Shown here piece by piece: positions 1 to 13,700 of a stretch of 64,000 nt of DNA; the stretch's first letter is position 1; every line of letters starts with the position of its first letter. The stretch is from Setophaga petechia (lineage: Eukaryota; Chordata; Aves; Passeriformes; Parulidae): assembly GCA_024362935.1 (NCBI GenBank), contig JANCRA010000003.1, positions 6,686,001-6,750,000 of the forward strand, given 5' to 3'. Under the pieces are notes generated by a model. That model was not told the origin of the DNA, ran no database searches, and saw only the letters and a program-made list of their open reading frames with translations. Both the position numbers and the translations under genes were made by a program.

Positions 1-1602
1 AGGAGGAAAAAAATGTGTTTTCTATTTCCCCTGTGGCTAAAAGAACTATGGGCTTTAAATGGTGGTAAGGAAAACTTTAACTAGGCTTTAAGAAACTTCC
101 TCTTGCAACAGGAATCCTGGATTTCTGTGCTGGATGACTTAGGGAAGTGGTGGAATTTCCATCATGAAAGGCTTTTCAGAACAGGTTAGACAAGCATCTC
201 TGCAGAATAATGCAGGTATAGTTTATCCTGCCTGAGGCCAAGAGACTGCATTAGGTGACCTCTTAAGGTTTCTTCTAAGCCTCTTGGTTTATGTTCATGT
301 ATGTGACTCTTTCTTCTTAAACACGAGGTCAAATTCCACTAATAGATTCAACATCAGTCACTTGTTATATGACCACAGTCACTGAATATTGAGACTGTCT
401 GAATCTTCTGTTGGGGGAACAATGATGTTTTGAGCTGTTTACAGTAGGTGGTTACAGGCACATTCATTATTATCTGTTTGCTGCATCCTGTAGCTTCCTC
501 CAGTTTTTATTACAGCTTTTACCAGGGCTTCCTTTATGCTGCTGTTGGAAAAACATGGGGGTGAATTCTGGTATATTTTCAGTTCTGGTTGACTGCTTCT
601 TGTGTTGAAGTGTAGGTACTTGAAAACTTCAGGACACAGCATGCAAACTTGGCAGGCTGAGGGAGAGTAGAAACCTGGACTGAAATAGCCTGGAGGACTG
701 ACGAGACTGAGAGCTTGAAGCCTGGGCTTTCTTGGAATTTGTCCTGTGTCTATTTCTAAAGTAGACAGACTGCTCTTACTCAGTATCTGTGTTATTAATG
801 TCAGTCTCCAGTCTGGCTGATGCATGTGTCCCACAGATAAAAGTATTATGAATGTTTTTAGGAGTTGCTTATGCAAATTGGAACACAACTTTTATTTACC
901 TGGAGAGTGCTCATTTAATGAAGAGCTGTTATTAGGTTCAATGTGTGACGCCACATTTTATTTATGGGAAAGATCTGGCAGAACTTTCATTGCAGGAAAA
1001 GTTACTAACTTTATCATGTTCTTTAGGGACACTTACTGTTATGGTATTTTTTGCCTTCCAAAACATTTCTTTTCTCTTTTCCATCCACTGTTTACAGAAC
1101 AGTGTTGTCACTACAGATGGGAATTAAGGTACAGAGAGAATGTATAAAATGATTCATTTAATTTTAAGCAGGAGCTTAGGGTAAGGTGTCTTTCAGAGTA
1201 TTTAGTGCATTTTAGAAATACTTGTATTTGAGTACATCCTGAAGCTTCTGGTTACTTTGCCAAAGTGTGAATTTATTTTCAACATTTAAATGCTATGATT
1301 TCAAGCATCTAACACAGCTGAAACTTGTTCCTTTCCTCCCAGCCTTGTTTCAGACAGAACTAAAGAATTTCAACTCAAGCTTTTATAAAAAAATTGTCAA
1401 TTCAATGTACTGTCAAAAAAATAAACACAAAGGACTAAATCTTTGTCAAAGCCACAGGAAACTGAAAACAACTTTGGCATGTAGTAAATAATCCTAGGCA
1501 CACATTTTCATTTACAGAGGGGGTAGAAAAATTTACCCATAATCTTTTGTATGTCTCTTCTTTTTTTTAATAGTCTGCTGCTTTTCTTTTTATTTCTTTC
1601 AG
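1..1602 (+). other. PPP1R13B: PPP1R13B intron upstream of the first coding exon in the window
   Basis: Non-coding, AT-rich intron sequence ending in a pyrimidine-rich acceptor (tract about 1558-1600, AG at 1601-1602). Open frames here, including one of 149 codons on the minus strand at 439-888, show no recognisable domain and no splice support. No repeat family was recognised. Confidence 0.75.
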
Positions 1603-1750
1603 ATGATATTAACTGTGTTTCTGAGCAACAATGAACAGATTCTGACAGAAGTTCCAATTACACCAGAAACAACCTGTCGTGATGTAGTGGAGTTCTGCAA
1701 AGAGCCTGGAGAAGGGAGCTGCCATCTGGCTGAAGTATGGCGTGGAAATG
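1603..1750 (+). CDS. PPP1R13B: PPP1R13B exon: N-terminal ubiquitin-like domain, first part
   Basis: 148 bp, entering in phase 0 and leaving after one base of a codon. Begins [12 protein letters not shown] and ends EVWRGN. AG at 1601-1602 and donor GTAAGT at 1751. This is the beta-grasp domain that in ASPP family proteins contacts RAS-like partners. The exon opens with ATG, but the homologue has three residues before it, so this Met is probably not the normal start. Confidence 0.95.
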
Positions 1751-4700
1751 GTAAGTGAAATGTTCACTGGAAATGGAGTTTAATGGAGTTTAATACGTGC
1801 ATCAACTATAAAAAAAGAGTGGCTTCTCAGTACTAATTATTTCAATTACATATAGTACTCTTTTGTTTTCTTCTAGTCTAGTAGACTTTGATGCAAAGGA
1901 TGGTAATTCAAATAACTGTAGAGATTAATGTAATTCTTGACTCTTCTCTGTTTTCTTCCTCAGCATGAGGCATTTGATAAAATGCATGTGTAAGCCCTGT
2001 TAGTGTTCTGTGTTTGTTTTTCTGATAGGATGGAGGGTATTTAAATGACAGTAGGGAATCTCATGATGATGTTTTTACAGTCACTGGGTGCAGATCACCA
2101 CCTGCATTCTTTCCAGTCCTATTTCCTCATTGCTTACATGTGAACACTAGCTGAAATTTAAGAGAGGGTGTAGATTATTTTTTCTCTCTGTATCATGAAT
2201 AGCAGATGTTCTGCAGACAGTGTTATGGCAGAATGGGACTTAGTTAGTATCTCTCACCTATTCATGAACATTTCCTCTCAAAGATTTGCCAGCCTCTCAT
2301 GGAGCAGGTAGTAGTGTCTGTATCCTATTTGTGTTGCAATTACTATTTCATAGAATCATGAGGCAGGCAGTTCTTTTCAGGAATGTGTCAAAATCCATGC
2401 ACAGTAGATTCTGTTTTTAATGGATTCTTGTAGGTGCATGTACTACAAACCTCCAGGTTGTTTATCAGTGTATGGATGGAAGCAGAATTGGTCAATGGGA
2501 TAACAGACATGCTCATAGAATCACAGAATAGGACCATGGAAGGGTTGGCATTGGGAGGCACCTTACAGATCCTCTAGTTTCAATACCCCATTCTTATCTC
2601 TTAGTTATTAAAGTGACCCCTATTTAATGCAATTTTTTCTGTATAAAGGCTGATGAGGTCATAACTTGATACTGTGTTCTTCAATTTTTTATAGAGATGT
2701 TTTATTTTGATTTGGGCCTGTATTTCCAGACAGACACAACAGGCGCTATTCAGATGCCTCTGGAACTTTTACCTATTGGCAGTCCATAATATTTTCCTCC
2801 TGGGGAAACTATCCCTCATCTTTTTCTAAACTGTTCTAAGACTTTGTAAAAGGAAAAGGTACCTGAAGAAGTCATTTCCTACCTGAGTGGAAACTCAGGG
2901 TTTAGGCAAGAGTGAACAGGGGAAAGGTTAAGAATTGTATGCCTGCAATTTTAGGACTATAAATTCAGCACACACTCAGTTAGAAAACTTGTCTTTAAGG
3001 ATAGAACTTGAAGAATAGTTAAAACTTCTTCAAATTGGAAATTTAGGTTATGGAGTCTATGATGCCAGGTGCATCACAGATGCCTAAAATGGATCTGCAG
3101 ACTTCAACTACACTCTGATATTCCTAATATTTTCCAATCCCTTGTCAGTGATAGTGTTGTATGTGGCATTGTTTATTCTTTTGCTTTCACAGTACTTTGA
3201 AGGTGTACTTCTTTAAAAATGTAGGAAAGAATATTGTCAGCTAGCTTTAAAGAGTGACTGGAAACTGAAAAAGTGATCCACAGCATCTTCCTGGAACACT
3301 TAATCCTTGCAAAACTTGGACCATAGAAGCACAGGTTTTCTATGATAAATTTAAGAATGTGAAAATATTTCATCTGTGGATGCAGTACTTTATTTCTCTA
3401 AGTGTTAGATACTGAAAGCTACAAGCTTCTATAAGGTGGGAAATAGAGTTTATCCATGAGGCTGCAATGGAGGGACTAAGACTAAATTTTGGGTATCTGC
3501 CCTGAGAATTATCTTTCTTTGATCCCATTAAAGTCAGTGGAGATCTGGATATTGCTGTGAATAGAATAAGGAGATGTCTGATTTTAGCTGGTTGTTTTCT
3601 GTTAATTCTGTAAAATTTCTGTTAATCTCACCCAGTTTTCTGAAGTGGAGATCTACATACAGACACTTAGGTGAAGGAGCAGAGGCCTGCCCAGAGCTTC
3701 TATCTGTTATTAGCTCTGAGCTTCTGGTAAGACTCACATGAAGGTGCTTTCACAAAGGTAGCTTTAGTTGCTAAATTCCCTGGGTGATAACTGTATAGAT
3801 CTATTCCACTGAAATTGTAGAACAGAAAATACTGAAGAGAGTGAAAGAAAAAAATAAAACACTCGCTTGTATTTCTGGGTCTTTGACCTGTAGTGTCAGC
3901 AAAAATGACATCCTGCACATTGGTTTTAAGGCTCTCTGATGGGACTTTCAGCACAAATGTTTATTTCATTGTTCTTAAATGTAGGATGCTGTTAGAAAAT
4001 CTGTGAGCTCAGCTTCTTGACCCAAAGTCTAGGGTTCATAGATTTCTCAGTGGAACGACCTGGGCATATATATGATAATTTTTCCTACTGCTTCTTCTGA
4101 GAGCTAAATTGAGCTCTTTCCACTGAAATATTTTAAACAATTTTGCCTGGAGAGGAGATCAGATTTAGAAAACAAGAGTCTGAACAGTTAAATGCGACAG
4201 TTACAACAACCAACTTTAAACTATGGTTCTGAGTGGGAAGTGTGAGGCAATTTGCAGTAAAACTGCTGCATGTTGTGCCAGGGGAAAAGCATATTTTATC
4301 TCTTTTATTACACTGTCTCTGATCCCTCACCCTTATCCTCAAAAGATCTGCAAGTGTTCTTTCAGAGGACATTTTGGAAAGTAAAATTCAAAACAAAAGT
4401 TAATACAGCAAATCACGGGCTGAAAAAACACGTTAGATTTAGTCACACACTGTAAGTGGTCTGTTTTCCTGGCAGACTCTCCCTGTGGCACAAATGACAA
4501 ATTACAGCTCCCTCCATCAGGGAGAGTCTGCCTGGCCTCTTGTGAACATGCTTAACTCCTCTGCTCTACAGGTAGCCACAGCTTCTTTTAGGCAGCCCAG
4601 CTGGATAATGCATTCTATTCAGTCCATTCAAATTCAAACACTGGGGCTTGTGGACTGTAATCTTATCTTCAGGTACAAATAACAGTTTGCATGCCCAAAA

Positions 4701-7700
4701 GCCTTTCTAAACTGTATTGCTCTAGCAAAATACTGTCTATTTCAATAGTCTTCCTGTTTTGAATGTGTACGTACAAGTAGATGATAAACACTTGATTTTA
4801 TTTTTAGAGGATGAGAGACCAATTTTCTTCCAGAAAAATGTTACTAAATCCAAAAATTATGTAAGATTTCTACAGTGCAGAGGAAGATTATAATAGCTTA
4901 GCTGTTGGAAAACATACTGGTTTATTTATTATTATAGCTTTCATTTCTTTGCTTTTGTGTGACAAAGAAATGGTTGAGGGCTTTGCAAGAGTTGTAAAAT
5001 AGTTTAGATGTTGTTTGCATAAGAGTTTAGAAACTGATTCTTCTCAGAGCTGCATGGCCTAAGCATTTCATTTATTCACATTTGATTTTGGTATTTCATT
5101 TTCTGTACCCTCTCCTTTCCAGTTTCTTGACATGAGTACTAGTTGAAAAAGTCAGTAGGGTTTTTGCCTGATATATCAGGCTTTGTCAGTTTGGAGCTTA
5201 CTCCTTTTGCAAGGATTTCTCATGCTGTAACAGGAGACAAACCCAAAATGTTCTTCCTCATTCCCCTGTTATTGCAAATAGCAGTCGGTAGGGAGGGTCA
5301 AAGACAGGTGTGAGGCAAGGAACTTGTAGTATGTTTCAAGAGAGAATTGATTACAACCTTTAAATCCACCCAGTACTTAATTTTTCAGTTCATTTACACC
5401 TGGAATGCCCTTCAGCAACTGGTCATAACATTCCTGGTGTGGTGGTGACATAGGAACCAAGAGAGTGTGAAAGAAATAGTTTCTTACTCTGAGTATACTT
5501 CTGCAAACCTGAGCAGGGAAAAACTCATTCCAGATATCACAACTTCCCTGTGGAGAAAATCCATTTTATTTTATTCTGGTTTCATGTAGAGGAGGCATAA
5601 ACGTGTTTATTTCACATAGCAGGATCCTTGAAATCAGGATAAAAACAGATTTTGAAGACTGAAACTTACTTTTAAGTAGTGGATTTGTAGCTCCTCTAGA
5701 AGAAATTTTCAGCTCTTCTGAAACATTGGTGCAGTATCTGTGTTTCAGATTTACAGGGTGTTTTGTTTTGGAATACTTAAAACTAGCCCATCCTCAAAAC
5801 TTTTAAGTAAAAGGAAGGAGTATAGCTCATTTCCCAAAAATATTTTAGAATCTTGATCCAACTTAAAATCGAAGGCAGTTTTTTCAGGTAAGTATGGATG
5901 GATATTTAAGTATGGATATTTATAATGGTTTTCTGCTTTGTTATTCATGAAAACAAATGTTCTCTAGATCATTTCTAATGTGTTGCTAAAGTATAGGAAT
6001 CCAGCCTTTTTGTGACTATTTTACACTCATTTTCCTATTTAATGTTTTCTTCACACTCTCAGAATGCTCTCTTCTATTTTTTTTTTTAATTATAATAAAG
6101 TTTGAAATAGTTTTGAGAAACCAGTTACTGACAAGTATTTCTGAAGCTGTAACAAGAAGAAAAAATTTAACTGTAGTGTTTCTCTTTGTTTTGATTTGAT
6201 TTTGGTTCTTAAAGAACAGGGATTTTCAGAAAATATCTCTTGTACTATTATACTACAAATATAAAATCATGCTTTCTTCTCACACTTCTTATGGATTTAA
6301 AGGATTGAAACTGTAGGAAGGAATGGGGATTTCAATTCTTACCATGTCTTGTGTCAAGTGTTGATGTCCATTTCTTCTTCCTCTTTGTTTCCTGAATTTG
6401 TTTAGTGTAGCCAGGTTGCACAGAATGATTAGTGCTGCTCCATCTTTTCATTATTTCAGTGATGTTGATGATGCTGTTACTGCTTTAACTTGTTTTCTGT
6501 CTACTTCAGGATAACATCCCAAACTGGTTTTGTGAAAGAACTGCTAAACTAGTAGAAAACATCTTTGCCATTTCTTTCCATTGTCACTGTTTGAAATATA
6601 TTAGTCTTAATTATTGGAGGTGCATTATGTAAATGACACCTCTTACTTTGACTGGCTCCTGGGATCAGGCCTTGCTTTTATTGGGAGACCAGCTCAACCA
6701 GGAGTGAAGCTGCAGCTACTCCTCACCATTCCATAATTAGTCCAGCCCTGTTACACCTGGGTTTGCTTAGCTATTTTTCTGTTTGGGAGAAATTCCTAAA
6801 GATTCATATCTTGTGTTCTAAAGTCTCTGAACTAAACCACTTAAATATTTTTACATCCAGTGATCTTTAGAAGACTCATGCTGCAATTTTAGTGGATATG
6901 CTTCAAAGCACTTGAAACCTTACTTTACTTTAGGAGTTGAAAAACCTGAAAATCATGCTTTTAAAATTCCTTTTCAAGAACTGAGCACTAATAAGCTACT
7001 GACCTTATTCTTGTGTGCTTAAACATTATTGACAATGTTTCTACGACACCGCTTTAGTGAGGGACAGGCAAAAGTGAAGCAAATCATCCATTTTTTAAAT
7101 GTAGTTGTTGTTTTGGTTTGGGGGGGCAAGTTGTTTTTTTTATGATAAATAACCAGTTACCTGATGAATATGATTAGCTTGTGGTTTGAATGACCCTTCC
7201 CCACTGAAAGCAGCTAGATCTAACTGTGGCTAAATTGTGTTAATCACATACCTACTTGAGATGACATATTTTGACAAAAGTTTATTGTATTAAATGCATT
7301 TAATACTATTGATTAAAACTATTGATTAAATTGTATTGGGTTTTAACAATTACATATTCTACGAGTATCAAGATGTGCACATCTATGTAGTTCATAATGT
7401 ATATAAATTTAGGTACATTTCATTGCATAAAGGTATATTTGTGAATTGGATTTCCCAAGCCTTTCCCAAGATTGTTCTTATGTTTTTGAATAATTTTGTC
7501 TTCTCATGTCAAATGAGTGAAGTATGAAATGGATAACAGAGGTACTTTTCCCAGTGGGAGATAGTGTGGTTTGGGTTTTGGAGGCCAAAAGTATTTTTGC
7601 TTTTAACAACAAAGTATAGTATATAAAACAATAACATTTTATTCTGGTTAGAAGATAAATTTTGGTTCCTTAGCAAGTATTAGATCTTAAAATGGGGATT

Positions 7701-10700
7701 TTATTATCTTAATAAAAACAACAGGTAATTAATGCAAGTGTAATTATGGAAGCAGTGAAAAACTTGTCTTCTTAAATGTATTTTCATTTTGAAATACTAA
7801 ATATATAGTGTGCAGTTTCTTACTAACAATATGTATGATCAATTTAGAAGAAATAATTACTGCATGCAAATGTTTTCTTGGGGAGAAGCAAAGCGACTGA
7901 CTGTTGCATAGAACTTAGTCTTTATTTGTTCAAAGAGTTGCCAGTAATTCCACATATACTGCAAGTTAGTGTCTGCCAAAGTGTATTAGAGTGGGAGTAC
8001 CTGCTCAAGTACTTAGGAGATTAAATGTCAATATAATGATAAGGCTTTTTGTCTGTGTGGAAACCTTGAGGTTCAAATTGAATGAATCATTTTAATAATA
8101 GAACAAATGGCCCATGGGTGTTGATGGGGAGCAAAGTTGCTATTTCTTAAATTAGGGTTCCTAAACACTGGGATGGATTTGCAAACTGGTTCTGTAGTCC
8201 AGTGGAGCAGCAAGCAGGCCAGCTTTTAATACCATAGGTCTGCTTGGTGCCTGTTTCTTAGACTTCATGTAAGACCAAATGCATCAGGTAGGTTGAATTG
8301 CTACCAAAAAGGACATTCTGACTATTAGTAAGAGTTCTGTATAACTCTGCTTGACTTTAAGGAGTTGTGATGAGGTTTTTTTGTTTTGTACTTGTAGAGC
8401 GCCCCATACCCTTTGACCACATGATGTATGACCACCTGCAGAAGTGGGGGCCACGCAGGGAAGAGGTGAAATTTTTTCTTCGTCATGAAGAGTCCCCAGC
8501 TGAAAGCAATGAACAGAGTAAGTACATTTATGCTCTAGTGTTGTGACTGAAACAGATTTTAAAAGATTTTTGAAGTGAGTTTGGTTTTCAGTTCGTTGAG
8601 TGAACCTCAGTGGCTATATGTAATACAACCTCATTGTACTAAAGCCATTTTGAACCTTCCTCAGGGGCACCTTGTTGTTCCTGTGCACCAATTCTCTCCT
8701 TTAGAGGAGTATTTAGAGTAATTTTTACTGATCTGTTGAGTAAGAGCAAGATCTGTTTGTATTCTGCTTAAGCTGGATCCAAAAATTTGGTGGATATTAG
8801 AGACTTGATGTAGTTTTTCCTTATTGAGAAAGTCCCTACATTTTGAGAGGGTAGGATGGTTCTTTTCAAGCCAGGGTAGAATGGTTCTTTTTTCTTCTTT
8901 CAGTTGCACAGAGAAAGACTTGGTAAACTCCTTTGCATCCTTTAAAAACTCAGATCTGTTTTACAGACATCACTGGCAGAGGTTTCAGTGCCTTTGCTTT
9001 CTCAGTACTTCATGTAGCTATAGTTAATAGTCATGAATATTTGCATCTTGAAAAATTGCTGGTCTGCTTGGTTCTATAGGAGAAGTGTTTATATGAAACA
9101 GTGCCCTGTGAAGTGGGGTTTCTTAAAAGATTAGAATAAAAAAATACAAGTGTTTTAGCTTTCTGAACTTACTGGTGTAGACTGTACTTAATCTATGAGA
9201 AGAGTTTTGAGACTGTAGACTTAATGGCTGTCAGCCTGTCTGAAGGACAGGAAAGGTGTCTCAGTGAGGTGTGTTTGCATGCCCAGATTATCCTGACTCA
9301 TTCAACTAATCTGACTACTTTTAACAACAGGATTTCAAGTCTTTGCTGAGTCCTTATTGCTTTCAGCTGAGGCTTTTTCTCTTATTTTTAAGTGGTTCCT
9401 GCTTGTTTTGAATGCACAAAAATGTGTGAGGGATTTGTATTAATTAGGTACTTTGTAAAATAGTCTGTTACCCTTTGGGCAATACAAATATAAAGTATGC
9501 TAAGAAATTTAAGATACACTTAAATCCAAAGAATTTCAATGTAGATGGAAAGTATTGCTCCTGAACCATGCTTGCAAGGCTTTTTAATTCATCATTGAGC
9601 TATGGATAGATTTCTAGATTAAAGTTGTTTATAAGTTAGGCATTGGAAAAGCTTCCCCTACTAGCTTAATTTATAATGTGTTCAGTTGAAGCTACTACTT
9701 CATAGGGACACAAAATACAAAACTTGTGTACCTTGCTCTTCTTGACATTTTGCCTAAAGAGAAGTGAGGAAAATAGAGCTGCATGTGTGTACTTTTAACT
9801 GAGGAGTTCTGTGAAGTAAAGGCTTACTGTTGATTCATTCCTTACAAAAAGTAACTTTACTAAGAAAGAGCTGGAAGTAACAGAATAAAAATTTGCAGGT
9901 AAAAGTTTGACACAAATTCTTGAACAGAATGCTCAGAACATATGAGAACAGACTCAAGAGTAAAATGCATTTGTGTTGAAAACTGAACTTTGCACTAAGA
10001 GTGATGCTTTACTTTTAGGTGGACGTCAAGCCCAAAATCAAAGAAATGGTATAAATATACCTGTGGAGAAACGAACAGAGAATGGGGTATGTAATACATC
10101 TCAAAGATTTGGATCAACACCACTCAAACACTTTGTGTTTTAAAAATTATTACTTTTCAATGTGTGTTATGTTGGGAACTGGGAAAAGTATATTGATCTT
10201 GGTTTTGTTTTGATTTTGTTAGAAAATGAATGGGACAATGTGTCTTTTTCATCAACTACTCTGAATTTTCTGTGTAGAAAGAAATTACGTGATGTGAGAA
10301 GCTCCGGAGACTTATTAATTCATGTTCTAATCTGTTGTATTCATTCTATGTGAAGTAAATCAAGCTACTTTATACTTTCACACTTATATTGCCTGGCCAC
10401 ATATCTTTTCTTTGATTTATCTCACTGGTACTGATTCATGGCATACCGTGATATGTTGAAACATGAGGATGTATCTATGAATTGGGATTTTTCAGAGCTG
10501 GTAGAAGAGCTTGCATACCCCTCAGAGCCATCACTTTATACTGTTTTTATGCACTTCATTGATTTCTACACATGGAGGTTTTTTTAACTAATATATTACT
10601 AGGTTTCTATCTAAAAATACAAATTACATTCCATAGGCAGCCTGTGATTCCTGGCTTGAACATTTTGTCTTTTATACATAAAACATAGTATCTCTCTTTC

Positions 10701-13700
10701 AAAATTAACATGGCTTAAAAGCTTTCTACTCCTGAGCTGAAGCTCTCCTTACTTTCTTCTCTCTTGTCTTCTCTTCATTACTAATGAAGATTCTGCAAAG
10801 CATAGTCTGTTCTTGTTTGTTCAGAACCATTCTGCTGCCTTTACCAAGACACTCCAGCTATAGTTAGCTATTTTTAAACATTTTCAAATTTCAATAAACA
10901 TGTTTGAACTCACTAATTCATAGTTCTATTATCTCAATAAAGCACTGTCACTTATTACAAACGTGTGTATGGTTCTTAGAGTAAAATATTACTTAAAGCT
11001 TAAAAGCAAACAAGTAAGTTTTTTCAAGCTGAGAATCTTAAAAAAAATTGTGCAAATTCAACAGTTTTATGTTTGTATATTGCCTGATAATTAACATTTA
11101 AAATTCACACACTCTCCCATGTAGCAACAGAGTTGTTCAGTCAGTTTGCAGCTCTTTGCAGCTTGTTTTGTGTATGGCATGTGGACCTAGGGGAAGGAAT
11201 TTTTTCCCTATTCACAACAGTTAATCATGTATTGCGTTCCTTTTCTGTAGAGAGCACTGGCTGATACCCTCTGCTGCATGGATCCGTTTATCCTGCTGCC
11301 ATTGTCATATTGACAATGTAGTGAGATCATGGTGCTCTAAAGTGCTGGGGGAATATAACTCTTTCATGACCTCCCCATACTCCTCCATGTGGGTTGTAGC
11401 TCAGATACTACATTTGAGATGTAATATATTTGGAAATTAGGACTGGCATGTGCAGAATGCCTTACAGTCTCACTTCTTGCCATGGCTAAGCTTTATGATA
11501 GCATGGCTCTATATTGAATTGAGTTTGCATTGAGTTTAGGGGTAAATCTCAGATTTGATAACTTGAATAATACTTGTATCTTCATTCCATTCAGGATACT
11601 TATTTTTCCTTTTTTTTTTTTTAATCTCAAAAGTTGGCCACAAAATTAAAATTTGTTGGGGAACTGATCACTTTAAAAAGGACTTCTACCAGGTTTAGGA
11701 AATAAAGTGTATTAAATACCAGATTTATGAAAATAGAAGAAAGACTAAAACTTATGGGCGTTACAGTAATGTAAAATTGTAGTGGGTTTTATGCTAAAAA
11801 TGGTACAAATTAGGTTTTGGAAGTGTTTAAAACTAAGATTTTCAATTGTGCTAAGTTTTAAATCAGAGGGGGAGGGGGAAAAAGAGGTGGCTTCAGGATC
11901 AAGGATTTAATCAGCTTACACTTACGTAATGCATTAGGCTTATTCACTGTTGCTGGCAATGCTGAATGTTAGACTGGCCCTAAAATCAACACAAACCAAT
12001 GGAACATTGAAGACAGCTCAGATTTTACCAAATACTCTGCATTCAGGTATATTTTTATTATGTGTACCTGCTTTAAGGAAATAGTTGATTTTTTGCTTAA
12101 TATTGGGTAGAGCTGTAAGTGTGATATGCATAGAAAACTTTAAGATGAATGTTAGTTTAATTGATTGAACCAATAGTCTTGGAAAAAAGTATGGGCAATC
12201 TATCCAGTTAAATTTAGATAATTCTATTAATTGGCATTTTGTCATATGCAGTAAGATTTTTTTGTTGTTGTTCTTTGGAACTATATGTGCTTGATCAGCA
12301 ATTACTTAAATAATGGTTATCTTAAAATCACATTATGTAAATGCTTAAATTTCATTAGATTATTTTTCAAGTTAAAAATAGAATATGCTAAGTCTTTTCC
12401 ATCAGTGAAACATTTGTTGTACAAAGAATACTTACCTGTAAGTATTCATCTGGGAGCTTTGCATTCTGCATAACAAAGTCTAAAAGAAAAACTCACTGAG
12501 GTTTTGTGAACTGACAAGTGCTCATATTCCAGAGGTGACCTTTTGGGGTTTGCTTTTTGTTTACAACTTTCTTTCTTAGAAGTAGAATTGTGCTGTAGTC
12601 AGGACCTGATCTTTCTGCCAGTACACAAAGGTAGGGATGAGTGAAGATCAGACTTACATAACTAAACATTTCCTTTTGCCAGGGAGATTGGACAGTGTCT
12701 CAGGAGGGATTCTCTTCTCTGAGAACAGCTGCCTCTTCCTCTGCTTCCTTTCTTTAGCTTGTGTAACTGAGCCAATTGGAGCTGAACACAAGTTGTAACA
12801 AGGGGAATTCTAAATAAATAAGGGGGAAAAAATGTTTTATCATTGAGAGTAACAGATATTGGAACAGACTCTTCAGAGTCTGTGGAATTTTGATCTAGCT
12901 GAATAAAGTCCTGAGCAGTCTGAATTGCTCCAGTCAGGGCTTATTGAACCAGATGACTTCCAGAGGCTCCTTTCTACCTAAATCATTCTTTGATTCTGTG
13001 ATTGGTGGCTGTGAAACAGTGGTCATCCAAATGCTGGGTCTTGTTTGCTTTCAGACGTGCTAGCATGATCCAAGCACCATCCCATAGAGGCAGCAGCAGT
13101 CTGCGAGCAGGGAGGCAGAGCAAACATAGGTGAAACCACTGGGGGTCAGTGGCAGACAGGAGAGGGACTGGGGAGCCCCATCCTGGCTGAGCTGCCGGCC
13201 CTCAGCAGGAGATGTGGATCAGATGCTGCTCTCCCAGAAAGAGCACCGACTGGATAATAACAGTTGTCCAGGTGAAAAGGTAATCAGCCCAGAAATTTCT
13301 TGGAGATGAGAAAACAGGAAAACAGATGTAGTTCGGGGGGAAAACAGGGATGTGGTACAGGAAGATGACAGAAGTCAAATGTGTTGGACTGAATAAAGTA
13401 GATTAGTGTAATGAAAACAGTCTGTATATGAAGAAATACTCATTTGCTGTTGTTGCTTATTTATAAATAATAATAGATTTTGAATGTAGACTATTTTTTA
13501 CATAATAATTTACTTGGGGAGCATAAAATCTCAGTTTGTGGTCTCTGGTGCCAATTTTTAAACTTATTTTTGCTGTTTCTAAAATTGCTTCCCTGATTTA
13601 GAGAGAATGCTATCAATAAGCCTTTTTCTTAATGGATGTTGACTGGAGACTTTGCCAAGAAATACAAAGTGGAACCTCATTTTATCTCACTACAGAATTT

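Larger units (their letters stand above)
1751..8397 (+). other. PPP1R13B: PPP1R13B intron, 6.6 kb
   Basis: AT-rich intron. It holds a CR1 3'-end fragment near 2,513-2,590 and an exact 13-bp tandem duplication at 7,305-7,330. No further exon was supported. Confidence 0.8.

Noticed and set aside
439..888. 149-codon minus-strand open frame in the first intron
   Set aside because: No domain, no splice context and ordinary intron composition; treated as chance.
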